Part shown: positions 1-7,566 of the stretch, one piece after another | Layout: every line of letters begins with the position of its first letter | How positions within the stretch are numbered: the stretch's first letter is position 1 | NCBI GenBank assembly: GCA_045617585.1 | Contig: JAZLIW010000016.1 | Location: forward strand, 1 to 25,505 | Length of the DNA stretch: 25,505 nucleotides | Direction: 5' to 3' | DNA from: CAKRZE01 sp045617585 | Lineage (GTDB): Bacteria; Bacillota; Clostridia; Oscillospirales; CAG-272 | Notes under the pieces: generated by a model | Database searches by the model: none | The model's input: the letters and a program-made list of their open reading frames with translations, nothing else | What the model was told of the DNA's origin: nothing | Translations under genes and position numbers: made by a program

Positions 1-81
1 CATCGGTCCCCCGCCGCGGCATGCCGCATGCCGCTCCGGTTTTCATTATTCGGATATATAACAACATTGAATTGAATGCTC

Positions 82-110
82 TTGACATTTTTTCACTGCC
101 GTGGTATCAT
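82..110 (+). promoter_or_regulatory. Sigma-A-type promoter of the PPK2 gene
   Basis: TTGACA at 82-87 and TATCAT at 105-110 are separated by 17 bp, close to the vegetative consensus. The expected transcript start is near 117, giving a leader of about 50 nt before the ATG at 168. Seen directly in the sequence; promoter activity is inferred. Confidence 0.75.
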
Positions 111-167
111 AATAATCAGAACGAAATCGTCCCTATCAAAACGAAAAAACAGAAACGAGGAAAAAAG

Positions 168-1805
168 ATGAACCGGTACAGATATGACGGGAACCGAAAA
201 TTTACCATCAAGACCTTTGACTGCGGAGAGACCGGAGAATTTGCGGAACGCCACGAGGCGATCCGTGAGTTTACCGAAAACCTGGAACAGATCAACGAGT
301 ATCAGCAGAAGCTTTTTGCGGAGCAGAAGGAAGGCATCATCTTCATCTTTCAGGCAATGGATGCCGCGGGCAAGGACGGTGCCGTCCGCGCGGTCCTCTC
401 CTGCCTGAGCCCGCAGGGCGTTTCGGAGCACAGCTTCAAGGTCCCGAGCGCCGAGGAAAACCGGCACGACTATCTCTGGCGCTTCTGGGACGCGATCCCC
501 GAGAAGGGTTCCATCAGCATCTTCAACCGCAGTTATTACGAGGACGTTCTGGTGCAGAAGGTCCATAAGATCTACGAGAAGAATCTGTACGCCGACCGGA
601 TCGACCTCTCGACGATGATCGACGGCCGCTACGAGCAGATCCGCAACTTTGAAAAATATCTGTGGGAAAACAGCATCCGCGTGGTCAAGATCTTCCTGAA
701 CGTCAGCAAGGAGGAGCAGGCAAAGCGCTTCATTTCCCGGATCGACGTGCAGAAGAAAAATTGGAAGTTCTCTTCGGGCGACATTGACGAGCGCGCCTGC
801 TGGGACGAGTATATGGCGGCGTACGAGACCGCGATCAACCGTACCGCACGCAAAAACGCGCCGTGGTACGTCGTTCCCGCCGATCACAAATGGTACGCGC
901 GTCTTCTGATCTCCCGGATCGTGCTTGACGAACTCAAAAAGGCGGATCCCAAGTGGCCTGTGCTTGACGGGGAAGAGCAGGAAAAGCTTGCCGCTTACCG
1001 GGAATTGCTGCTGAACGAGCTCGGGGAAGAGCCGGAGGAGAAGAAGGAGAGCGGCAAAAAACTCAAGCCCTCCGATACCGCGGTCGGCATCGCGCTGCGG
1101 AGCGACCGTCAGGCGCTTTCCGAAAAGAAATTTCGCAAGCTGCTGAAAAAGAGCGTTTTCGAGAACTTCAGCGAGCGGTTCGGGGTCAGCGAGGAGACGC
1201 AGGAACGGCTCGGCAAGATTTATTTTGACTTTGAAGAGCAGGAGGCAGCCGCGGAAGCGGAGGACGTGAACGCGGTCAAGGAACTGTATCGCGGGAAAAA
1301 GGATGCGCTGGAGGAGCTGCTTGCCGGAAAGGGAAAGGAAGCAAAGAAGTTGTTCAGCCGCTGCCGCAAGACGGCGAAGACGCTGATCGATTCCTACGAG
1401 GACGAGATCGGCATCGGATACGCCGGATACGAGGAACGTCTGAAGCAGTTCATGGCGGAATACGAGATCGCGGTCAGCACAGAGGGCGGCGACGCGGAGA
1501 CGGCGCTGACCGGATACGAGGACAAGGTCCGTGCGGCGTATGACGAATACCGCGTCTCGATGGCGGTGCTGCGCGCGGCGACGGAAGAGAAGCTGATCAC
1601 GCTGTTTGCCGAATACACGGAGACGGCACAGGCGTTTTCTCCGATACCGGAGGAGACCTCCGCAGAGAAGCCCGCGGAAGAGGAGACGGACGCGGATCAG
1701 CCGGAAGAAGAGGACGAAGCGGAGGATACCGCTTCACCTACGAAAGAATCGATTTCCGTCGAAAACGACGGCGAACCGACTTCATCAGCGGAACAAAACG
1801 AATGA
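168..1805 (+). CDS. PPK2-family polyphosphate kinase with long acidic C-terminal extension
   Basis: The predicted 545-residue cytoplasmic protein belongs to the polyphosphate kinase 2 family, which moves phosphate between polyphosphate and nucleotides (AMP, ADP or GDP depending on class). The Walker A-like segment AMDAAGKDGAV lies at about residues 63-73, and the NRSYYEDV motif typical of PPK2 at about 120-127. The PPK2 core ends near residue 285, the usual length for single-domain members. The remaining 260 residues are rich in Glu, Lys and Ala, probably helical, and end in a very acidic Glu/Asp/Pro tail that I do not recognise. ATG at 168 is chosen because GAGG sits 7 nt upstream and the promoter at 82-110 lies inside any longer reading. 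The gene is monocistronic, with its own promoter and terminator. Nucleotide preference cannot be read from the sequence. The family call is firm; the role of the extension is unknown. Confidence 0.9.
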   Translation: MNRYRYDGNRKFTIKTFDCGETGEFAERHEAIREFTENLEQINEYQQKLFAEQKEGIIFIFQAMDAAGKDGAVRAVLSCLSPQGVSEHSFKVPSAEENRHDYLWRFWDAIPEKGSISIFNRSYYEDVLVQKVHKIYEKNLYADRIDLSTMIDGRYEQIRNFEKYLWENSIRVVKIFLNVSKEEQAKRFISRIDVQKKNWKFSSGDIDERACWDEYMAAYETAINRTARKNAPWYVVPADHKWYARLLISRIVLDELKKADPKWPVLDGEEQEKLAAYRELLLNELGEEPEEKKESGKKLKPSDTAVGIALRSDRQALSEKKFRKLLKKSVFENFSERFGVSEETQERLGKIYFDFEEQEAAAEAEDVNAVKELYRGKKDALEELLAGKGKEAKKLFSRCRKTAKTLIDSYEDEIGIGYAGYEERLKQFMAEYEIAVSTEGGDAETALTGYEDKVRAAYDEYRVSMAVLRAATEEKLITLFAEYTETAQAFSPIPEETSAEKPAEEETDADQPEEEDEAEDTASPTKESISVENDGEPTSSAEQNE

Positions 1806-1827
1806 TCTGAAAAAACGATGGAGCACG

Positions 1828-1859
1828 AAAAAAACGGGGACCGACCTTCCCCGTTTTTT
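1828..1859 (+). terminator. Rho-independent terminator after the PPK2 gene
   Basis: A perfect 12-bp inverted repeat (1829-1840 with 1848-1859) has a GC core of ACGGGGA/TCCCCGT, a 7-nt loop and a run of six T. It lies 23 nt after the stop codon and just before the next promoter, which isolates the PPK2 gene as a single transcription unit. Confidence 0.9.
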
Positions 1860-1867
1860 CATTTGTC

Positions 1868-1896
1868 TTGACATAACGCAAGATTTATGATATGCT
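1868..1896 (+). promoter_or_regulatory. Sigma-A-type promoter of the metallophosphoesterase-GNAT unit
   Basis: TTGACA at 1868-1873 and TATGCT at 1891-1896 are separated by 17 bp. The start codon at 1928 is about 25 nt downstream of the expected transcript start. An overlapping TATGAT at 1886 has too short a spacer to be the better -10. Confidence 0.72.
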
Positions 1897-1927
1897 GTTA
1901 CTATTCCAAAGAAAGGAAAAAACGATC

Positions 1928-3478
1928 ATGAAAACTACGTTGCGCCGCCTTGCGGCATTGCTTCTTTCCGCGGCCCTTCTTACCGCGGTCTTCTCCTGCG
2001 ATAACGGCGGAGAACCGAAGGAGACCGATCCCGCTTCGACCGAGACGCAGGAACCCGAAACGCAGCCCGAACCGAAGAACCAATATACCGAGACGAATCT
2101 CGTGGTCATGTCCGACATCCATCTTTGCCATCTTGACTGGTACGGGATGAAGAATGCCGACCGCATCCAGAAGATGACGGACGACCTGAACGACTTTTAC
2201 CTCGATGAGGGATACGACGCGATCCTGTTCCTCGGAGACTATTCGCTTGACTTCTGGGAAACCGGGATATTCGGTTCCTGGCGGCATCAGGAACTGTCCA
2301 ATACCGAGGTCTTTTTCCGGGATTACGCCTCCCAGCTTTCCTGTGAGACGCAGTACCGCATTCCCGGCAACCATGAGCAGTACGGGGAAGAGCTGTGGGC
2401 GGAGCTTTCCGGCTCCGATCTCGGACGCCAGTTCTATCTGAAGATCGGCGGATATCTGATCTTCATGCTGGATAACTTCGACGGCGATCTCGATCCCGAT
2501 ACCGATAACCACGGCGTTTATACGCCGACCGACGTGGATTTCATCCGCGGCGTTATGGACGAGAACCCCGATATGCCGGTGATCCTGATGGCGCATTTCT
2601 TTGACGTCAAGGCAGACGGGGAAGAGTTCCGTGACCTTGTCTGCGACGAACGCGTCGTGACGCTCTTCTGCGGGCACGACCACGTGACGACCGTGCAGGA
2701 GCTCGGCCCGGATTACGACAACAAGGTCATCTTCCACTGCGGGGACTACTCCTATTCCAAGGCAGCGATCCCGGAGAACCCGTGGGGCTGGCGCACGCTG
2801 ACCCTCCGTGAGGACGGGATCCGCGTCACCTATTACGCGCCCGAAAGCAAGATGGTGGACGGAAAGACCTACAATATCGAGGCGGGCTATCTTCAGGACT
2901 ACACGATCCCGAACCCGCTGACGACCGAAACGAAAAAAACCGAGGAGACCGAAACGAAGAAGGCTGAGGAGACCGAAGCGAAGCCGGTCGAGACGTCCGA
3001 CGCCGGGGAACTGAAAAACCTCTGCGCGGGCGCGTCGATCGTTGCCGGTTCCGCGGGCAACAAGGATAAAAACGGCTCCGATAAGTTGATCGACGGGGAC
3101 AGAGCGAATACCAAGTGGTGCGTGACGGAGGACAAATCCCTGCCTGATGAGCTGAAGGACAAAGCACTCTACTACGTTGTGATCGACCTCGGTGCCGCGC
3201 ACGATCTGAAGAAATACGCGATCTACGGGGCATCCCAGTCTTCCTACGGGGGCGACTCGGGAACGACGGCGATGGATATGAAGTCGTGGTATCTTGAGGT
3301 CTCGGACGACAACGCGACTTGGACCGAGATCGATCGCGTGACCGGCAATACCGCTCCGGTCTACGAGGGCACGCTGGATGCGTCCGGCAGATACGTCAGG
3401 CTGTGCATCCTTCCCGGCGGCGCGAACAACGGCACGGACGACATTCTTCGCCTCTATGAAATGGAGATCTTCGGATGA
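1928..3478 (+). CDS. Lipoprotein metallophosphoesterase with C-terminal F5/8 (discoidin/CBM32-like) domain
   Basis: The predicted 516-residue surface protein starts with a lysine/arginine N-region, a hydrophobic stretch and a lipobox-like VFSC at residues 21-24, so Cys24 is the likely lipidated residue. A calcineurin-like phosphoesterase domain follows (about 55-305) with the expected metal ligands in order: SDIH (D63, H65), GDYSLD (D104), GNHE (N148, H149), a lone His (H223) and GHDH (H250, H252). A charged Thr/Glu/Lys linker encoded by three 24-nt repeats (2923-2994) leads to a beta-sandwich of discoidin/F5-8 type C style (about 365-516), which in other proteins binds sugars or surface glycans. 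ATG at 1928 has an upstream AAAGGA and starts the signal peptide. The stop overlaps the next gene by 4 nt. The substrate is unknown; the fold suggests an extracellular phosphodiesterase or phosphatase acting on a cell-surface or dietary glycan or lipid. Confidence 0.85.
   Translation: MKTTLRRLAALLLSAALLTAVFSCDNGGEPKETDPASTETQEPETQPEPKNQYTETNLVVMSDIHLCHLDWYGMKNADRIQKMTDDLNDFYLDEGYDAILFLGDYSLDFWETGIFGSWRHQELSNTEVFFRDYASQLSCETQYRIPGNHEQYGEELWAELSGSDLGRQFYLKIGGYLIFMLDNFDGDLDPDTDNHGVYTPTDVDFIRGVMDENPDMPVILMAHFFDVKADGEEFRDLVCDERVVTLFCGHDHVTTVQELGPDYDNKVIFHCGDYSYSKAAIPENPWGWRTLTLREDGIRVTYYAPESKMVDGKTYNIEAGYLQDYTIPNPLTTETKKTEETETKKAEETEAKPVETSDAGELKNLCAGASIVAGSAGNKDKNGSDKLIDGDRANTKWCVTEDKSLPDELKDKALYYVVIDLGAAHDLKKYAIYGASQSSYGGDSGTTAMDMKSWYLEVSDDNATWTEIDRVTGNTAPVYEGTLDASGRYVRLCILPGGANNGTDDILRLYEMEIFG
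2923..2994 (+). repeat. Three 24-nt tandem repeats encoding a charged linker
   Basis: Three imperfect 24-nt units start at 2923, 2947 and 2971, each beginning GACCGAA and encoding an eight-residue Thr-Glu-rich unit. They fall exactly between the phosphoesterase and discoidin-like domains. Such in-frame repeats usually serve as length-variable spacers on the cell surface. Confidence 0.8.
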
Positions 3479-4032
3479 TCTTTGAGGAACGGACGATCCT
3501 CCTGAAGGACGGGCGGCAGGCGTTCCTGAAGACCGCAGAGCCCTCCGACGCCGCGGTGATGCTGGAATATATCACTGCCGCGTGCGGGGAAACGGAGTTT
3601 CTTGCCCGATATCCGGAGGAATGGGAGAACGTTCCGGTCTCAAAGGAAGAAAACTGGATCAGAGGCGGAAGGGAGTCTCCCGACATTCTGCCGATCGCCT
3701 GCTTTGTCGACGGCAGGATCGTCGGACAGTGCGAGATCCGGTTCCTGACGGGAAAAAAGACTGCCCACCGCGCCGGGATCGCGATTGCGGTGCGGAAGGA
3801 ATACTGGGGTCTCGGGATCGGGACCGCAATGTTATCCGCGCTCCTTGCAGCAGCGGAAGCGCGCGGAACGGAGATCGTCGAGCTTGAATTCATCGAGGGG
3901 AACGACCGAGCGAAACGGCTGTACGAAAAAATCGGCTTCCGCACGGTATCGGTCCGTCCTGACGTTTTCCGCCTGCGGGACGGCTCTTACCGGAGTGAAT
4001 ACTATATGCAGAAACGGCTCGGCGTTTTCTGA
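3475..4032 (+). CDS. GNAT-family N-acetyltransferase
   Basis: The predicted 185-residue cytoplasmic protein matches the GNAT fold. Motif A with the acetyl-CoA pyrophosphate loop is visible as YWGLGIGT at about residues 110-117, and motif B as NDRAKRLYEKIGF at about 143-155, both typical of RimI/RimJ-like enzymes. These use acetyl-CoA to acetylate an amino group on a protein terminus, antibiotic or small molecule; the acceptor cannot be predicted here. The ATG overlaps the stop of the lipoprotein gene (ATGA), so the two are translationally coupled and share the promoter at 1868-1896. A strong terminator follows at 4040. The N-terminal 70 residues are less conserved and carry no obvious motif. 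The family is certain; a functional link to the phosphoesterase is unproven, because GNAT genes often sit next to unrelated genes. Confidence 0.88.
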   Translation: MIFEERTILLKDGRQAFLKTAEPSDAAVMLEYITAACGETEFLARYPEEWENVPVSKEENWIRGGRESPDILPIACFVDGRIVGQCEIRFLTGKKTAHRAGIAIAVRKEYWGLGIGTAMLSALLAAAEARGTEIVELEFIEGNDRAKRLYEKIGFRTVSVRPDVFRLRDGSYRSEYYMQKRLGVF

Positions 4033-4039
4033 ACCCTGT

Positions 4040-4080
4040 GCGCACCGTACGATCTTCTGATCGTGCGGTGCGCTCTTTGT
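4040..4080 (+). terminator. Rho-independent terminator after the GNAT gene
   Basis: A 15-bp stem (4040-4054 with 4059-4073, one G:T wobble) closes a TTCT tetraloop and is followed by the T-rich run TCTTTGTTTTC. It begins 8 nt after the stop codon. This is one of the strongest hairpins in the window and separates the GNAT gene from the uronate operon. Confidence 0.9.
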
Positions 4081-4158
4081 TTTCTGTACGAATGAATAGG
4101 ATCGGTTTGTATATCAATGTACGAAAACGACAAAAAAGTTGAATATCCCGTAAATATA

Positions 4159-4187
4159 TTGACAAACGGAAAGCGCTATGATATATT
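4159..4187 (+). promoter_or_regulatory. Strong sigma-A-type promoter of the UDP-uronate operon
   Basis: TTGACA at 4159-4164 and TATATT at 4182-4187 are spaced 17 bp apart in an AT-rich stretch. The predicted start near 4194 gives a short leader before the ATG at 4226. Two copies of TGTACGAA lie upstream (4085-4092 and 4118-4125) and are candidate operator half-sites. Confidence 0.8.
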
Positions 4188-4225
4188 AGTATGGTAATGA
4201 TCTGTGAGAGGAACGGTGACGGACA

Positions 4226-5632
4226 ATGAACTATCTGAACGTCAAACAAATGTCTGAAAAATGGAACGTGCCGGAACGCCGCGTCACGGCTCTTTGCCGC
4301 AGCGGGCGCGTGATCGGCGCTAAGAAAGAAGGAAAAACCTGGATGATCTCCGAGGACGCGAAGCTGCCTGCCGACGGCCGCACCAAAGAGGCTATCTCGG
4401 AGAAAATGAGCAGCCTTTCCAATCAAACGACGGTAGGATATACCGAGGTCGGCGCGCAGAACCGCGTCTACGACAGTTTCCGGAACACCTACGGGAAAGA
4501 TCCGCAGAGCGTCGCGTTTACCCCTTACCGCATCTGCCCCATCGGAGCACACTCCGATCACAACCTGGGTAAGATCACGGGCTTTGCCATTGATAAGGGG
4601 ATCTATATCGCCTACGGCCCCAAAATGAACGGAGTGATCGAGCTCCGGTCGCTTCAGTTCCCCAAACGGGCGCAGTGGCACGTTTCCGAGGTGCCTCAGA
4701 AGAAAGAAAACGACTGGGCAGACCACCTGAGAGGGGCTACGATCGCTCTTTCCGCACGGTATCCGCTTCGGGTCGGTCTTTGTGCCGTGATCGACGGAGA
4801 ACTCCCGATCGGCGGACTGTCTTCTTCCGCCGCGGTCATCATCACCTTCCTGTCGGCTCTTGCAAGCCTGAACGGCATCAAGCTGGAGCCTGCGGAAATG
4901 ATCACCATCTCCAAGGAGGCAGAGAACAAATACGTTGGCGTGTCCTGCGGGAAACTCGACCAGTCCTGCGAGGTGTATTGCCGGAAGGACAAGCTTCTGT
5001 ACCTTGATACCAAAGACGACAGCTTTGAGCTGATCGATACTCCGGAAAACATGAAGCCTTATGAGATCGCCGTTTTCTTCTCCGGTCTGGAGCGGTCTCT
5101 TGCGTCCTCCAAGTTCAATATGCGCGTGGACGAGGCACGTTCCGCCGCTTACGCGCTGATGGCGTTTGCCGGAATGGACTACGGTAAATTCGATGAAACG
5201 AATCTGAGAAACGTACCGTACGAGGTATATCTGAAATACAAGGACAGGCTTCCCGAAAACTGGGCGAAGCGCGCCGAACACTGGTATACGGAATTCCAAA
5301 GGGTGGAAGCCGGAGCCGAAGCGTGGAGAAGGGGAGATATCGAGGCCTTCGGACGGCTTTCCTTTGAAAGCGGACGGAGCAGCATCGAAAATTGGGAAAC
5401 CGGTTCCCCGGAGCTGATCAAACTCTACGATATCATGACCCATACCAAAGGGATCTACGGCGGACGGTTCTCCGGCGCGGGCTTCAAGGGCTGCTGCATG
5501 GCGATCATCGACCCCGCGTACGAAAAAGAAATACTGGAACAGGTCGAAAGAGAGTATCTTGAGGCGTTCCCGGAGCTGAAAGGAAAATATTCCGCCCATA
5601 TCTGTCATACGGCGGACGGTGTAAGATTATGA
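4226..5632 (+). CDS. Helix-turn-helix domain fused to a galacturonokinase-like GHMP kinase
   Basis: The predicted 468-residue cytoplasmic protein has two parts. Residues 1 to about 52 form a small winged-helix/excisionase-type DNA-binding module (Val-Lys-Gln-Met-Ser-Glu-Lys-Trp, then a recognition-like Pro-Glu-Arg-Arg-Val and the ending PADGRTK) of a kind that often stands alone in Clostridia. Residues from about 79 form a GHMP sugar-1-kinase: PYRICPIGAHSDHNLG (100-115) as the galactokinase-type signature, GGLSSSAA (196-203) for ATP binding, CGKLDQSC (241-248) with the likely catalytic Asp245, and GRFSGAGFKGCCMAIID (413-429). From memory, the PYRICP-GAH-DH block, the KRAEH segment and the SSIEN/GARFSGAG-F-GCC region resemble plant galacturonokinase more than galactokinase, so the preferred reaction is galacturonate plus ATP to galacturonate-1-phosphate. 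First gene of the operon; its stop overlaps the next start by 4 nt. Glucuronate or galactose remain alternative substrates. Confidence 0.82.
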   Translation: MNYLNVKQMSEKWNVPERRVTALCRSGRVIGAKKEGKTWMISEDAKLPADGRTKEAISEKMSSLSNQTTVGYTEVGAQNRVYDSFRNTYGKDPQSVAFTPYRICPIGAHSDHNLGKITGFAIDKGIYIAYGPKMNGVIELRSLQFPKRAQWHVSEVPQKKENDWADHLRGATIALSARYPLRVGLCAVIDGELPIGGLSSSAAVIITFLSALASLNGIKLEPAEMITISKEAENKYVGVSCGKLDQSCEVYCRKDKLLYLDTKDDSFELIDTPENMKPYEIAVFFSGLERSLASSKFNMRVDEARSAAYALMAFAGMDYGKFDETNLRNVPYEVYLKYKDRLPENWAKRAEHWYTEFQRVEAGAEAWRRGDIEAFGRLSFESGRSSIENWETGSPELIKLYDIMTHTKGIYGGRFSGAGFKGCCMAIIDPAYEKEILEQVEREYLEAFPELKGKYSAHICHTADGVRL

Positions 5633-6366
5633 AGTGTCTTATTTTAGCCGCCGGATACGCGACGAGACTGTATCCGTTGACGGAGAATTTCCCGAAGCCG
5701 CTGCTTGAGGTCGGAGGGAAGCCCATTATCGACTGGCTGATCGACGATCTCAGGACCGCCGGGATCATTGACGAGTACGTAGTGATCACAAACCACAAAT
5801 TCGCTCATTGCTTTGACGATTGGGCGAAGGACAAGACGTATCACGTTACCGTCGTGGACGACGGCACGAGCACCAACGAAACGAGACTCGGTGCGGTCTG
5901 TGACGTGCGTTATGCCATGGAACAACTGAAGATCGACGACGACGTGATGGTTTTGGCAGGGGACAACGTCCTCGATTTTTCGCTGACGAAGTTCCTTCGC
6001 TACGTCATCGAAAAGAAAACTTCGTGCGTGATGCGGTATTTCGAGCCGAAGAAGGAGACGCTGGTCAAGCGCGGCGTTCTGGAACTGGATGGCGACCGCG
6101 TCGTCGGTATGGAAGAAAAGCCGCGGGAACCGAAGACGCAGTGGTGCTGCCCGCCGTTCTATTACTACACGAAAGAGGACGGCAAAAAGCTCGGTGAAGC
6201 GATCGGAGACGGCTGCGGCGTGGACGCGCCGGGTTCGTTTATCGCGTGGCTGTGCAGCCGCTCGGCGGTCTACGCCATGGAAATGCCGGGAAACCGCTAC
6301 GACGTGGGCAATCTTGAAAGCTATGCGAAGATCAGGAACGAATACAGAGGGATCACGAAATGCTGA
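5629..6366 (+). CDS. Sugar-1-phosphate nucleotidyltransferase
   Basis: The predicted 245-residue enzyme belongs to the NTP-transferase family (RmlA/GalU-like fold). It transfers a nucleotide from an NTP to a sugar-1-phosphate, releasing pyrophosphate. The N-terminal nucleotide-binding segment LAAGYATRLYP is at residues 6-16, the PKPLL lysine motif at 22-26 and the metal-binding AGDN (D112) at 110-113. A late DVGNLESY is typical of short NDP-sugar pyrophosphorylases. The start overlaps the kinase stop by 4 nt (ATGA), so the two products are likely made in matching amounts. In this context the natural reaction is galacturonate-1-phosphate (or glucuronate-1-phosphate) plus UTP to the UDP-uronate. 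The choice of uronate and of UTP over dTTP comes from the neighbours, not from residues I can identify. Confidence 0.87.
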   Translation: MKCLILAAGYATRLYPLTENFPKPLLEVGGKPIIDWLIDDLRTAGIIDEYVVITNHKFAHCFDDWAKDKTYHVTVVDDGTSTNETRLGAVCDVRYAMEQLKIDDDVMVLAGDNVLDFSLTKFLRYVIEKKTSCVMRYFEPKKETLVKRGVLELDGDRVVGMEEKPREPKTQWCCPPFYYYTKEDGKKLGEAIGDGCGVDAPGSFIAWLCSRSAVYAMEMPGNRYDVGNLESYAKIRNEYRGITKC

Positions 6367-7433
6367 CGAAAAACGTAAACCTTGAAAATAAAACGGTCCT
6401 TGTGACCGGTGCCGCAGGTTTTATCGGTTCCAATCTGGTCATGGAGCTGCTCCGTACCGTCACTCCGGTGAAGATCGTCGGGCTCGACAACTGCTGCGAC
6501 TATTACGACGTTTCGCTGAAGGAATACCGCCTTTCGGAAATCGGAAAGCTGGCGGAACGGTATCCGGAGAGCCAATGGACGTTCATCCGGGGCAGCCTGG
6601 CGGATAAGGATCTGATCGACCGTATCTTTGACGAATACCGTTTTGACGTGGTCGTGAATCTTGCGGCGCAGGCCGGCGTGCGCTATTCCATCGACCACCC
6701 GGACGTGTACATCGAGAGCAATATTATCGGGTTCTATCACGTTCTTGAGGCTTGCCGCCATCATCCCGTGGAACATCTGGTTTACGCTTCTTCCTCTTCG
6801 GTTTACGGCTCGAACAAAAAGGTCCCGTACTCGACCGAGGATAAAGTGGATAACCCGGTGTCGCTTTACGCGGCGACGAAGAAGAGCAACGAGCTGCTCG
6901 CGCACGCATACTCGAAGCTCTACAACATTCCTTCGACCGGCCTGCGGTTCTTTACGGTCTACGGGCCCGCAGGACGCCCGGATATGGCGTATTTCGGTTT
7001 TACCGACAGGCTTTTGAAGGGCGATACGATCCGGATCTTCAACTACGGCAACTGCAAACGCGATTTTACGTTCGTGGATGATATCGTGGAAGGTGTGAAG
7101 CGCGTCATGGTCCACGCGCCCGAAAAGCAAAACGGGGAGGACGGTCTGCCGCTCCCGCCGTACCGCGTTTATAATATCGGCAACAGTAACCCGGAAAACC
7201 TGCTTGATTTCGTGCAGATCCTTTCGGAGGAACTGGTCCGTGCCGGAGTCCTGCCCGCCGATTACGATTTTGAGGCGCACAAAGAACTCGTTCCGATGCA
7301 GCCCGGCGACGTGCCGGTCACCTACGCCGATACCTCCGCGCTGGAAGCGGATCTCGGTTTCAAACCTTCCACCAGCCTGCGGACGGGTCTCCGCAGGTTC
7401 GCTGAATGGTATAAGGAATACTATAAGGTCTGA
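6360..7433 (+). CDS. UDP-glucuronate 4-epimerase (NAD-dependent SDR)
   Basis: The predicted 357-residue enzyme of the extended short-chain dehydrogenase/reductase family interconverts UDP-glucuronate and UDP-galacturonate. The Rossmann motif GAAGFIGSN is at residues 17-25, LAAQAGVRYS at 101-110, the catalytic Ser region ASSSSVYG at 143-150 and the YxxxK pair at Tyr170/Lys174. The segment YGPAGRPDMA (201-210), where UDP-glucose 4-epimerases normally differ, is characteristic of UDP-glucuronate epimerases of the CapI/LpsL type. The length is normal for the family. The start overlaps the preceding stop by 7 nt, supporting operon membership. It links the galacturonate arm (kinase and nucleotidyltransferase) to the glucuronate arm (dehydrogenase downstream). 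Confidence 0.9.
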   Translation: MLTKNVNLENKTVLVTGAAGFIGSNLVMELLRTVTPVKIVGLDNCCDYYDVSLKEYRLSEIGKLAERYPESQWTFIRGSLADKDLIDRIFDEYRFDVVVNLAAQAGVRYSIDHPDVYIESNIIGFYHVLEACRHHPVEHLVYASSSSVYGSNKKVPYSTEDKVDNPVSLYAATKKSNELLAHAYSKLYNIPSTGLRFFTVYGPAGRPDMAYFGFTDRLLKGDTIRIFNYGNCKRDFTFVDDIVEGVKRVMVHAPEKQNGEDGLPLPPYRVYNIGNSNPENLLDFVQILSEELVRAGVLPADYDFEAHKELVPMQPGDVPVTYADTSALEADLGFKPSTSLRTGLRRFAEWYKEYYKV

Positions 7434-7566
7434 CGTTATTTGGCTTTCTTCGTTGCCATAGGTACTCCCACAGGGATGGAGATCGCTTCTTACGACATGG
7501 GAACGCCCCAAGCCGGTTGCGTGCCGGAAGGACGGGAACCAACAATAAAATAAGGAGTAACAGACG

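Noticed and set aside
1..60. Small hairpin CGGCAT/ATGCCG near the left edge as a terminator of an upstream gene
   Set aside because: The stem is only 6 bp and the T-run is interrupted; the upstream gene is not visible.
21..167. N-terminal extension of the PPK2 reading frame to an ATG at 21
   Set aside because: It would run through the promoter at 82-110, and GAGG directly supports the ATG at 168.
4165..4180. Catabolite-response-like sequence GGAAAGCGCTATGA between -35 and -10 of the uronate promoter
   Set aside because: At least three mismatches to the CcpA consensus in conserved positions; not enough to call a site.
3890..5608. 572-codon open frame antisense to the HTH-kinase gene
   Set aside because: The sense frame has full kinase motifs; the antisense translation shows no domain and no ribosome site.
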